DNA of 11,731 nucleotides from an uncultured Rikenellaceae bacterium (GTDB lineage: Bacteria; Bacteroidota; Bacteroidia; Bacteroidales; Rikenellaceae), in contig CAMQUV010000010.1 of the NCBI GenBank assembly GCA_947037995.1, positions 1 through 11,731 on the forward strand, written 5' to 3'. Numbering within the stretch: position 1 is the first letter of the stretch; every line of letters starts with the position of its first letter. The translations under genes and the position numbers were made by a program. Positions 1-7,134 of this stretch are shown piece by piece. Below the pieces are notes generated by a model. The model was given only the letters and a program-made list of their open reading frames with translations, was not told the DNA's origin and searched no databases.

Positions 1-2
1 CG

Positions 3-36
3 GTGACTGGAGTTCAGACGTGTGCTCTTCCGATCT
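3..36 (+). other. Illumina TruSeq index adapter (assembly contamination)
   Basis: The 34 bases match the standard TruSeq index-read adapter, beginning GTGACTGGAGTTC and ending GCTCTTCCGATCT. Bases 1-2 would be the end of the index or flanking adapter. This is not organismal DNA: an untrimmed read end was carried into the contig. Its reverse complement translates as IGRAHV followed by TGA, which gives the neighbouring gene a false C-terminus and stop codon. Confidence 0.97.
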
Positions 37-1222
37 CAACTTTTCGAAGAATTGCTATGAATAACGAGATTTTAGCCTGACCTAATGACACAAAAACCTG
101 TTGGCATATTATCTGTAACCCAAATAGATAAACCCCAAAGAAATATATAGGAATAAACCTTGCCGTCATATCTATCAACTGACTATCAGTTGTAAATATA
201 CCTACGAACGCTCTCGGAAACAGTAGCAAAGTTGTGCACAGAATAAAAATATAGCTCCCCCCCGATAGTAGCGCCAGCCTGATACATCGCCGCACTCTGC
301 GCAGGTCGCCCGAACCAAAATTATAACTTACAATCGGTTGCAACCCTTGCGAAATACCCTGCAAAGGCATTGTGGCTATTTGGAAAAGCGAGGTTAGAAT
401 TGTCATTGACCCAACCGCCAAATCTCCACCATATCTCAGCAGCTGAGTATTTAGCGAGATTAGTACCAGCGCCTCGGTGCTTTGCATTACAAATGGCGCT
501 ATACCAAGTGAAATTATACTCCAAATAACATCCCACGATGGGATTAAAAATCGTTTTCGAAGTTTGAGCGCCCCAGTTTGTAGCCTAAGAAATAGTATCA
601 CCCAAATAGCCGATACTGCCTGCGATATTACGGTTGCGTAGGCTGCTCCTTTGACGCCCATATCGAGTGTAAATATGAAAATTGGGTCGAGTGTAATATT
701 AATAATCGCCCCGATAAGTATGGTTGCCATACTTGTTTTGGCGAACCCTTGGGAATTTATAAAGGGGTTCATTCCGATGGCAATCAGCGAAAAAACTGTG
801 CCGAGGAGGTATATGTCGAGATAATCCGTAGCATAATTTATTGTAGCCTCACTTGCACCAAAAAGGAATAAAATTGGTTCGGAGAAAATCGAAAACAAAA
901 CAGTTATGATTACGCCGACAACCACCAACATTGTAAAGCTGGCAGTCATAACCTCTTCGGCACCATCTTTGTCGTTGGCTCCGAGTTTAATCGAGCATCT
1001 TGGCGCGCCGCCCATACCGAACATCATACTAAATGCACCGATGAGTATGATAATTGGGAACGTCACTCCAACGCCAGCTATAGCCATCTCACCATCGTCC
1101 ATTCGGCCAATAAAAACGCGGTCGATTATGTTATATAATAGATTAACAACCTGCGCAATAATAGCTGGTATGGCAAATTTTAGGAGCAGCGCCCCTATTT
1201 TGTCGGTCCCTAGTTTAGTCAT
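37..1222 (-). CDS. MATE-family efflux transporter, 3' end missing at contig edge
   Basis: An inner-membrane, cation-coupled multidrug exporter of the MATE family, closest in feel to the MepA-like branch. The first 395 residues are genuine. They contain about eleven hydrophobic segments in the MATE pattern, the N-terminal IPAIIAQVVNLLYNIIDRVFIG motif region (about residues 18-39), and the matching second-half region near residues 235-290 ending MPLQGISQGLQPI. Family members are usually about 440-460 residues, so the last helix and tail are missing. The reading frame continues into the adapter, and the final seven codons (EIGRAHV plus stop at 14-16) are artefactual. The start is ATG at 1220-1222. 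No promoter of its own is evident in the 74-bp gap upstream, so co-transcription with the secreted-protein gene at 1297-1914 is likely. The substrate cannot be told from sequence. Confidence 0.93.
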
Positions 1223-1296
1223 AAATTTGGTTTAGATTCAAGCTGTAATTATCTAGGGTCTAGTGTTTTAGGTGTATGATTTGTCACTGCTGTGTA

Positions 1297-1914
1297 TTAG
1301 TCTTCCCAGCCCCACGGTGCTGATGGGACCTCGACCTGTTTGGTTAGGTCGAACGTAACGGAGAAAACTCTAGGAGAGCCGACTCGTTGTAGGTTATATG
1401 TGTAAGTTTTGTCGTCGATAGTAATCCACCACACGTTAAATATGCCGTGAGCGATGAGGTCGCAGGTGAATTGGTCTGCTGGAAACATTTGCATATTTGG
1501 CGTGCCCGTATTAGCAGTCCAGCCGCCGTACATTGTCACTTTGTCGTGAGAACCGTCGGCGTGTCGATGGTCGTGTTTTAGGAGTATTCGGTCATTTTCG
1601 AGGGTTAGCACCCAGGTTCTCGATTTGTTTTGACCAACAAAAAAAGGTATTCTAATACGGTTTTCTTCGCACGAGCGTACGTGCAGCACTAATTTTTGGT
1701 CGCTAAATCCGTCGCCCTCACGCGCGCCAGTAGTTACGGTCCCTTCGTAGGCTTTACCAGCGTGTTTCTTGAGATTGTCAAAGAATTGACGCGGCGAGCT
1801 CATTTCTTGCGTAGATTTTGATTCGGTTTTTGGTGCTATTTGTTGTTTTGATTGTTGGGCAAAGCCAGTAAGTGGCATCAATAAAAAGAGAATTAGTAGT
1901 GCAATTTTGTTCAT
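1297..1914 (-). CDS. Secreted protein of unknown function with His-rich motif
   Basis: A 205-residue protein with a clear Sec signal peptide: a Lys near the N-terminus, a hydrophobic core at residues 4-16, and probable cleavage after GFA (residue 19). There is no lipobox Cys, so it should be periplasmic or secreted. Residues about 20-45 are a Gln/Ser/Lys-rich linker. The rest looks like one compact beta-rich domain. Its centre carries HDHRHADGSHD followed by MYGGW and a FPADQF motif, a His/Asp cluster that could bind metal (inference only). I have a general impression of similar conserved hypothetical proteins in other Gram-negatives but cannot name a family. A consensus promoter lies 69 bp upstream and the MATE gene follows 74 bp downstream on the same strand without a terminator between. 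Confidence 0.85.
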   Translation of the reverse strand: MNKIALLILFLLMPLTGFAQQSKQQIAPKTESKSTQEMSSPRQFFDNLKKHAGKAYEGTVTTGAREGDGFSDQKLVLHVRSCEENRIRIPFFVGQNKSRTWVLTLENDRILLKHDHRHADGSHDKVTMYGGWTANTGTPNMQMFPADQFTCDLIAHGIFNVWWITIDDKTYTYNLQRVGSPRVFSVTFDLTKQVEVPSAPWGWED

Positions 1915-1982
1915 TTATCTAAGATTTAAAGGTGTTTTATTGTAGATTATTAAGGGCTGGGGTTGTGAATGGTGTTGAATTG

Positions 1983-2014
1983 CAAATATAGCTGTTTATG
2001 GCATCATTGCCAAA
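1983..2014 (-). promoter_or_regulatory. Bacteroidota-type promoter for the secreted-protein/MATE unit
   Basis: Read on the minus strand, the -33 box TTTG (2011-2014) is followed by exactly 20 bp and then the -7 box TATATTTG (1983-1990), a perfect TAnnTTTG. The expected start of transcription is near 1979, giving a leader of about 65 nt before the ATG at 1914. Confidence 0.75.
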
Positions 2015-2163
2015 CAATAATGGCGGATGCTACATAATAAAACTAGTGCCGATTGTGAATTGATAATGTGACTTAAACGACTTGGAGAAACAACGCCTTG
2101 TTTAAGGTAGGGTAGGCTGCTCCTATGTAAATCATATCAAAGCTTAGTTTAGGATTTTATATC

Positions 2164-2171
2164 TATCTTTG
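2164..2171 (+). promoter_or_regulatory. Candidate -7 element for the Sel1 gene
   Basis: TATCTTTG matches TAnnTTTG and lies 58 bp before the start codon. No TTTG box is present 19-21 bp upstream, so the -33 half is weak or absent and the assignment is less certain than for the other promoters. Confidence 0.45.
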
Positions 2172-2229
2172 TCAAATCTTAGAGCCTGATAGGGGCTCTC
2201 GGTAGAAAACTCATAAAGCATATTTTACT

Positions 2230-3606
2230 ATGAAAAAACTATTATTTCTAATACTACTATTTATTATCCCGAGCGTTTATGCCCAAGAATTTGAGGAGCA
2301 ATTAAAGTTGGCACAGCAAGGTGATGCTAAGGCGCAATTTCAAGTAGGGTTCTGCTATAATGGTGGAATTGGGGTTGATACTGATATACCCAAAGCTATG
2401 CATTGGTTGCTCAAAGCAGCTAAACAGGGAGTCCACGAAGCGGTAGTATGTTTAGCCGTCTATAAGCACATAGGACTATCTATCCCCGAAGGTGGTGACG
2501 ATGCCTTTAATCTTCATTTGGAAGCTGCTGAAAAAGGAGATGTCGAGGCGCAAATGAAGGTCGCAAACTGTTATTGCTATGGCGACGGTATCATTAGGAA
2601 TAAAGAAAAAGCACTTATATGGTACTTGAAAGCTGCCGAACAAGGAAATGCTAAGGCGCAATTAAAAGTAGCACTCCATTTTAGCACAGAAGAACTTGCT
2701 GAGAGTGATTTTCACAAAAGTTTCGACTGGTTTCTAATGGCAGCGCGACAAGGAAATATCACTGCGTTACAATACATATCGCTTTATTCGCGCGATGGTA
2801 AAGGTGTTATGTTGCATCCGTTCGAACCATTTAAGACTCATCTGAATGCAGCCAAACAGGGTTTGAAAGATGACCAATATATTGTAGGAATCTGTTATCG
2901 TGACGGCAAAGGCGTTAAAATGGAGTTGCCCACAGCCCTTAAATGGCTGCTAAAAGCTGCCAAACAAGGGCACGCGGAGGCGCAATACGCTGTGGGGATG
3001 TGTTATAAAAATGGTGATGGTGTGATACTTAATAATGAAACGGCTGGCCACTGGTTCCTAAAAGCGGCTGAGCAGGGCTATGTCAAGGCGCAACTAGAAT
3101 CTGGAATCAGTTATTACTACGGCTACGGAGTCGAAGGGAATGAAGCCAAAGCCCTTGAATTGTTTGTCAAAGCAGCTAAACAAGGTGACGCCCAAGCGCA
3201 ATTACACTTAGGTCTGTACTATCGTTCGGGTTATGGGGATGAGATAAATGTAGCCAAAAGCATATATTGGTGGCGTAAATCGGCTAAAAAAGGAAATTCA
3301 ACAGCGCAACTACTCTTAGCGTCCTGTTATCACGAAGGTCTAGGTGTGAAGAAGAACGATGCCGAAGCCTTTAAATTGTGCCTGAAATCGGCAAAACAAG
3401 ACAATAGCCAAGCACAGTATCGTCTTGGGTGCTTTTATCATCACGGATACGGAGTAACGAAAAGCGAAGACAATGCGTATGTGTGGCTCCAAAAATCGGC
3501 TGAACAGGATAATAGAGAGGCCATATCATTCATCGACAACAACTATCGCAGAAGAGTCATTTCTGAAAAACTAGTTGTAGAATTATTGGGCGACAAGATA
3601 GACTAA
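2230..3606 (+). CDS. Secreted Sel1-repeat (TPR-like) protein
   Basis: A 458-residue exported solenoid protein. Residues 1-18 are a signal peptide (MKK, hydrophobic core, SVYA, cleavage before QE) with no lipobox Cys. Residues 31-426 are eleven consecutive Sel1-like repeats, each exactly 36 residues. A typical unit runs GDAxAQxxVGxCYxxGxGVxxxxxKAxxWxLKAAKQ. Residues 427-458 form a degenerate half-repeat and a short helical cap. Repeats 2, 4 and 5 are the most diverged from the consensus. Sel1 repeats form stacked helix pairs that act as protein-binding scaffolds; no catalytic domain is present, so the partner is unknown. The gene is monocistronic: its own -7 element lies upstream and a hairpin terminator lies 15-20 bp after the stop. 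The start is ATG directly before the signal peptide. Sel1 proteins in host-associated bacteria often mediate host contact or envelope stress functions, but nothing here proves either. Confidence 0.93.
   Translation: MKKLLFLILLFIIPSVYAQEFEEQLKLAQQGDAKAQFQVGFCYNGGIGVDTDIPKAMHWLLKAAKQGVHEAVVCLAVYKHIGLSIPEGGDDAFNLHLEAAEKGDVEAQMKVANCYCYGDGIIRNKEKALIWYLKAAEQGNAKAQLKVALHFSTEELAESDFHKSFDWFLMAARQGNITALQYISLYSRDGKGVMLHPFEPFKTHLNAAKQGLKDDQYIVGICYRDGKGVKMELPTALKWLLKAAKQGHAEAQYAVGMCYKNGDGVILNNETAGHWFLKAAEQGYVKAQLESGISYYYGYGVEGNEAKALELFVKAAKQGDAQAQLHLGLYYRSGYGDEINVAKSIYWWRKSAKKGNSTAQLLLASCYHEGLGVKKNDAEAFKLCLKSAKQDNSQAQYRLGCFYHHGYGVTKSEDNAYVWLQKSAEQDNREAISFIDNNYRRRVISEKLVVELLGDKID
2320..3507 (+). repeat. 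Eleven in-frame 108-bp repeats encoding Sel1 units
   Basis: The repeat array divides without insertions or deletions into eleven 108-bp units. The most constant stretches at DNA level encode the KAAKQG and AQ positions, for example the recurring aaggcgcaa. Units have diverged at most other positions, so this is an old array rather than a recent expansion. Confidence 0.85.
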
Positions 3607-3620
3607 ACTGTACTAAATCA

Positions 3621-3657
3621 AAAAAGCAGCACCGCTATAAGAGAGGTGCTGCTTTTT
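3621..3657. terminator. Bidirectional Rho-independent terminator
   Basis: GCAGCACC (3626-3633) pairs with GGTGCTGC (3645-3652), with an 11-nt loop. The stem is flanked by A-tracts on the left and T-tracts on the right, so it can end the Sel1 transcript on the plus strand and the convergent cydAB transcript on the minus strand. Convergent gene ends at 3606 and 3717 fit this shared role. Confidence 0.9.
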
Positions 3658-3716
3658 ATTTTATTACGTTAGGTCTATGACGAAATCTCTATGAGGAAAT
3701 ATCCGTTGTCGAGCTA

Positions 3717-4862
3717 TTAATATAATTCGCTAGAATCGTCTACCTCTTTTTGCGAGGTTTGTTTGCGTGTCATAGCGCGCCACACAAACCAGATATATGC
3801 CACAACAAACGGTATCATTAGCGAGGCGTAACTCATAACGCGCAGTGTGAACTCAGAAGAGCTACTGTTAGCAATCGTCAGCGAGCTCTGCAAATCTGAA
3901 GCCGAAGGGTAAAAGGCCGTATTATTATATCCAGCTACCAACAACAACGTTGTGACAGCCAATACTGTTCCTGCTCCGCTAAACCATATTGCTTTGCGTG
4001 ATTTCTTTACCCACGTCATAAAAATACCGAACAGAACTAACAGCACGCCAACCAAAAACAGAACTGCAATAAGTGGCATTTCGATAAAATTAGTCAGATA
4101 CTTATACGGTTCCATAAACACATCTCCTTTGGCATCGACTGCAAAACCATCTTTGAGCAGCAGCCCTACTAAAAACGTGACAAAAAGCACTACAAAAGCA
4201 GTTGCTGGGTATCTAAACCATTTTTCGGCGCGCTCTTTGAGCTCATTATCCGCCACTCTGTTTGCAATAAACTGTGCACCAAGAGTTTGTGTAAGCGTCA
4301 TTACGGCAAGCCCAAGCACAACGCAGGGGATTGAGGTGAGTGCTTCGAGGCCATACCAAGGATTAGACCACGAAGATATAGTAGCATTTTGGGCATCGAG
4401 GGCAATATTCGAGAAATTGACAGTAAAGTTCGCCCCATAAAAGAACGTTCCCACAGCCACTCCAACTAGTAGCGGGGCAAGGATTCCGTTAAGCAGCAAG
4501 AATACATCATACGTATTTTTGCCCAGGAAATTACCTTCTCTATTCCTTAGTCCATAGGCGGCAGCCTGCAGTACAAAGGTGAGCAGCAGCAGTATCCACA
4601 CATAAAAGGCTCCGGAGAACGATGTTGAATAAAAAAGAGGGAATGAGGCAAAGAATGCTCCGCCGAAAGTCACGAGCGTAGTAAACGTTAGTTCCCATTT
4701 ATGCGAAATGGTAGTGAATATAAGTTCGCTCCATTGTGGGTTACGACGTTTGAGGCAGTGCATAAGAACTTGCGCGCCTTGAATCATCATTAGGAAGACC
4801 AGTAGCGCTCCCAGGAGGCTAATAATAAGCCACCAATATGTTTGTAAGTCTGTGTGTGTCAT
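3717..4862 (-). CDS. cydB: Cytochrome bd quinol oxidase subunit II
   Basis: Subunit II of the cytochrome bd terminal oxidase, an integral inner-membrane partner of CydA in oxidising quinol and reducing O2 to water. The 381-residue product has eight or nine hydrophobic helices and the CydB landmarks: YWWL at residues 9-12, then HKWE at 54-57 leading into TFGGAFFASFPLFYSTSFSG at about 65-84. E. coli CydB has Asp residues in its first helix (TDGFD); here the segment reads MIQGAQ, with Gln28 and Gln31, and the Asp of HWDGNQ is replaced by Glu57. As I recall, other Bacteroidetes CydB share this pattern, so I read it as lineage-typical rather than loss of function. The ATG overlaps the cydA stop by one base (TAATG), implying translational coupling. 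The gene ends at the shared terminator near 3650. No cydX-like small ORF or cydCD genes are nearby. Confidence 0.95.
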   Translation of the reverse strand: MTHTDLQTYWWLIISLLGALLVFLMMIQGAQVLMHCLKRRNPQWSELIFTTISHKWELTFTTLVTFGGAFFASFPLFYSTSFSGAFYVWILLLLTFVLQAAAYGLRNREGNFLGKNTYDVFLLLNGILAPLLVGVAVGTFFYGANFTVNFSNIALDAQNATISSWSNPWYGLEALTSIPCVVLGLAVMTLTQTLGAQFIANRVADNELKERAEKWFRYPATAFVVLFVTFLVGLLLKDGFAVDAKGDVFMEPYKYLTNFIEMPLIAVLFLVGVLLVLFGIFMTWVKKSRKAIWFSGAGTVLAVTTLLLVAGYNNTAFYPSASDLQSSLTIANSSSSEFTLRVMSYASLMIPFVVAYIWFVWRAMTRKQTSQKEVDDSSELY

Positions 4863-6352
4863 TATTTTAGTCCTTTTTTAATAATTTTAGTAAGCACTAT
4901 CGCGTCTGCTGTAAGCAGTACGACAAAAAGTATTGCGAAGGCAATGAATGTCCCCTGCACCGTATGCAGTCCGACGTTCGATATAGCAGCCTGCACGGGC
5001 AATATGTCTTGAATAGTCCACGGTTGTCGGCCTACTTCAGCCACTACCCATCCGGCATTCGAGGCAAGATAGGCGGTAGGAATAGTCCACAGCGATATGC
5101 GTAACCACAGTTTATTGCTTTCGAGTTTTCCTTTTTTCATAAGGAACAGCGTAACGCTAAACAGCAGTAGGAACCATCCCCCGAGGTATGCCATAGCTCT
5201 AAACATCCAATAGTTTAGCGCCACAGGCGGCACTATATCTTCAGGAGATTCGAGGTAACTATATCCAAAATAGGCATAATTATTTTTCTGAAATTCAGGG
5301 TTTTTAAACACCGCCGCTATTTCGGCCATTTTCGTAGTATCGTCGATTTTCTTAGCTTCTTGAAACTCTGCAAAAAGAGTTTTAGCGATAGTTCCGCGCA
5401 CTTTTTTCTCTTCGAACGACAATATACCTTGTTCGGCATTTCCGTTTTTAAAGTCATTAATCCCAGCAACGAACGCTTCTGAGTCGCCATACGACATAAT
5501 AGAGAGCATTGATGGTACTTCGATTCCGGGCACAATAGAGAACGGAGCGTGGGTCGAGCCATCTTGTATATTTTCGATAGCAGCCAGTTTCATAGGTTGC
5601 ACACGTGCGACTTGTTTGGCTGAGCCGTCGCCTGTATATGCGCAAGCGAGCGCCGAGAAAAGCCCAAAGACCGCCGCGACTTTCATAGATTTCATCGCTA
5701 GTTCGACTTCGCGTTTTTTGAGCAGGTACCAGCTACAAACTCCTGCCACGAACACGGCGCCAAGCACGAAGCAGGACGTTACGGTATGGAAATATTTATT
5801 AATTGCAACGGGTGAGAACACGATAGCCCAGAAATCGGTCATTTCGTTTCTTGCTGTAAGCGGATTGAATTCCATCCCAACGGGTGCTTGCATCCAGGCG
5901 TTAGCCACGAGTATCCACAGCGCTGAGAGGCAGGCTCCAAAGGCTGTGAGCCAAGTTGCTGTGAGGTGAAACTTTTTGCCTACCTTGTTCCATCCGAAGA
6001 GCATAACGGCAATAAACGTTGATTCGAGAAAGAACGCCATAATACCTTCGATAGCGAGTGGTGCACCAAATAGGTCACCCACGAAATAGGAGTAATTGCT
6101 CCAAAGGTTTCCGAATTCAAATTCGAGCACTAGGCCAGTAGCCGCGCCAATAACGAAGTTGGCACCAAAGATTTTCATCCAAAATTTGGCGATTTTTTTG
6201 TATGCCTCGTTTCCAGTTCTAACGTACTGAGTTTCGAGAATAGCTATAATGAATGCGAGCCCCAGGGTGAGGGGTACGAAACACCAGTGAACGATTGCGG
6301 TCATAGCAAAATGCGCCCTTGACCAGTCGATAATAGTTGAGAAATCTTCCAT
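4862..6352 (-). CDS. cydA: Cytochrome bd quinol oxidase subunit I
   Basis: The catalytic, haem-bearing subunit of the bd-type oxidase in the inner membrane, used for respiration at very low O2. Visible signature residues by comparison with E. coli CydA: His22 (haem b595/d region, E. coli His19), Glu102 and Glu110 in the IEGIMAFFLES segment, His189 (b558 ligand, E. coli His186), Lys255 and Glu260 in QPMKLAAIE (quinol site), Met387 in FRAM (b558 ligand, E. coli Met393), and the GWxxxExGRQPW motif at 434-445. The 132 residues between Lys255 and Met387 show a long, E. coli-like Q-loop rather than the short Bacillus form. Length 496 is normal. It is the first gene of cydAB and has a consensus promoter with a leader of about 30 nt. 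No Shine-Dalgarno sequence precedes the ATG, as usual in this phylum. Confidence 0.97.
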   Translation of the reverse strand: MEDFSTIIDWSRAHFAMTAIVHWCFVPLTLGLAFIIAILETQYVRTGNEAYKKIAKFWMKIFGANFVIGAATGLVLEFEFGNLWSNYSYFVGDLFGAPLAIEGIMAFFLESTFIAVMLFGWNKVGKKFHLTATWLTAFGACLSALWILVANAWMQAPVGMEFNPLTARNEMTDFWAIVFSPVAINKYFHTVTSCFVLGAVFVAGVCSWYLLKKREVELAMKSMKVAAVFGLFSALACAYTGDGSAKQVARVQPMKLAAIENIQDGSTHAPFSIVPGIEVPSMLSIMSYGDSEAFVAGINDFKNGNAEQGILSFEEKKVRGTIAKTLFAEFQEAKKIDDTTKMAEIAAVFKNPEFQKNNYAYFGYSYLESPEDIVPPVALNYWMFRAMAYLGGWFLLLFSVTLFLMKKGKLESNKLWLRISLWTIPTAYLASNAGWVVAEVGRQPWTIQDILPVQAAISNVGLHTVQGTFIAFAILFVVLLTADAIVLTKIIKKGLK

Positions 6353-6385
6353 TTAATAGTTGTTTTAAGGGTAATCAATTCTAGT

Positions 6386-6417
6386 CAAATTTAGATAATA
6401 AAAAATTCATAACCAAA
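6386..6417 (-). promoter_or_regulatory. Bacteroidota-type promoter of cydAB
   Basis: On the minus strand, TTTG (6414-6417), 20 bp, TAAATTTG (6386-6393): both boxes match the Bacteroidota primary sigma-factor consensus exactly. Expected transcription start is about 6382. It separates cydAB from the upstream regulator operon as an independent transcription unit. Confidence 0.8.
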
Positions 6418-6432
6418 AAAAACAACTTTAAA

Positions 6433-6478
6433 ATTGCTAAAAGATGCAATATTTCTAAAATAGATTCGTTCTTAGAAC
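6433..6478. promoter_or_regulatory. Two candidate operator palindromes upstream of cydA
   Basis: ATTGC (6433-6437) and GCAAT (6446-6450) form a 5-bp inverted repeat with an 8-bp spacer, centred about 60 bp upstream of the predicted start. GTTCT-T-AGAAC (6468-6478) is a second palindrome centred about 91 bp upstream. Their centres are 31.5 bp apart, three DNA turns. The first position suits an upstream-acting (class I) activator. Short palindromes are common in AT-rich DNA, so this is only a candidate. Confidence 0.3.
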
Positions 6479-6550
6479 CATAATAATGAAATATACCATA
6501 TTTATCCCTCGGAAAAAAAGATTGGGGGGATTAATAATAAGGCGAAAATG

Positions 6551-7132
6551 CTATAGTTTAGTACGTTTCAAACGACTCAAATGAACCGGAGTAATATTTA
6601 GGTATGACGCGATGTAATGCTGCGTAACTCGCTGGAGTATCCCGGGAAACTTGCGCTTCATATTTTCATAGCGAGCCAGAGGGGCAAGCATATAGATGTC
6701 CTGAATTACATCACTCCAAAGGAAAAAGTATTTTTCGGCTATAATACGACCCAATTTCTGACCCTCGCGCAGAGTCTTATAAGCATCACGCAGAGTTTCG
6801 GCCGACATTAAAACCAATTGAGTTGGCTCCAACGCCTGAATAGAATATTTTGACTGCGTACCATTCAGAAAACTCTCATAGTCAGCCGCAAACGTATTCT
6901 CAATCGAAAAATGAAAAGTCTTCTCCTCGCCACTTTCATTAGTGAAATAGGTGCGCATAATCCCACTAGCCACAAAATAAATATCGGTTGCAAGTGAACC
7001 CTCCGACATTACTATCTCGTTCTTACGAACCTCTTTACACCTCAGCTTCGACGAGAAATGTTGCCACTCCGCATCGTTGAGCTCAATGTACTCAGATATT
7101 AATTCGCGCAAATTATCGTTGATAGAACTCAT
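6551..7132 (-). CDS. Crp/Fnr-family transcriptional regulator
   Basis: A 193-residue DNA-binding regulator. Residues about 17-115 are a cyclic-nucleotide-binding-type beta-barrel (EIVMSEGSLATDIYFVASGIMR at 39-60, then ESGEEKTFHFSIENTFAADYESFLNGTQSKYSIQALE). Next comes a long dimerisation helix and a short HTH at about 168-191 (VTQHYIASYLNITPVHLSRLKRTKL). The protein stops at the recognition helix without the winged extension of E. coli CRP, typical of the compact Bacteroidetes branch. The cAMP phosphate-cassette Arg-Ser is not recognisable, and there is only one Cys (Cys32), so neither cAMP binding nor an FNR iron-sulfur cluster is supported; the signal is unknown. It starts 2 bp after the aldehyde dehydrogenase stop, so it is co-transcribed with the two dehydrogenases and probably regulates them. 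The 198-bp gap to cydA holds the cyd promoter. Confidence 0.92.
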   Translation of the reverse strand: MSSINDNLRELISEYIELNDAEWQHFSSKLRCKEVRKNEIVMSEGSLATDIYFVASGIMRTYFTNESGEEKTFHFSIENTFAADYESFLNGTQSKYSIQALEPTQLVLMSAETLRDAYKTLREGQKLGRIIAEKYFFLWSDVIQDIYMLAPLARYENMKRKFPGILQRVTQHYIASYLNITPVHLSRLKRTKL

Positions 7133-7134
7133 TA

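Larger units (their letters stand above)
1915..2229. other. Divergent intergenic region, 315 bp
   Basis: This gap separates two divergent genes. It holds a strong minus-strand promoter (1983-2014) and a weaker plus-strand -7 element (2164-2171). Between them is a 7-bp inverted repeat, CTTAAAC at 2072-2078 and GTTTAAG at 2100-2106, with 21 bp between arms. A 6-bp hairpin, AGAGCC at 2181-2186 with GGCTCT at 2194-2199, sits near the expected 5' end of the plus-strand mRNA. I see no gene in it. Confidence 0.6.

Noticed and set aside
14..36. Complete-looking C-terminus and stop codon of the MATE gene
   Set aside because: These codons are the reverse complement of the Illumina adapter, not genomic sequence.
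6490..6540. Terminator after the regulator gene
   Set aside because: A 5-bp inverted repeat (ATCCC/GGGAT) surrounds a T-rich stretch on the minus strand, but the T-run is inside the loop rather than after the stem.
6551..7132. Calling the regulator Fnr or Crp proper
   Set aside because: It has one Cys, so no iron-sulfur cluster ligands, and no recognisable cAMP-binding Arg-Ser cassette. Only family level is supported.
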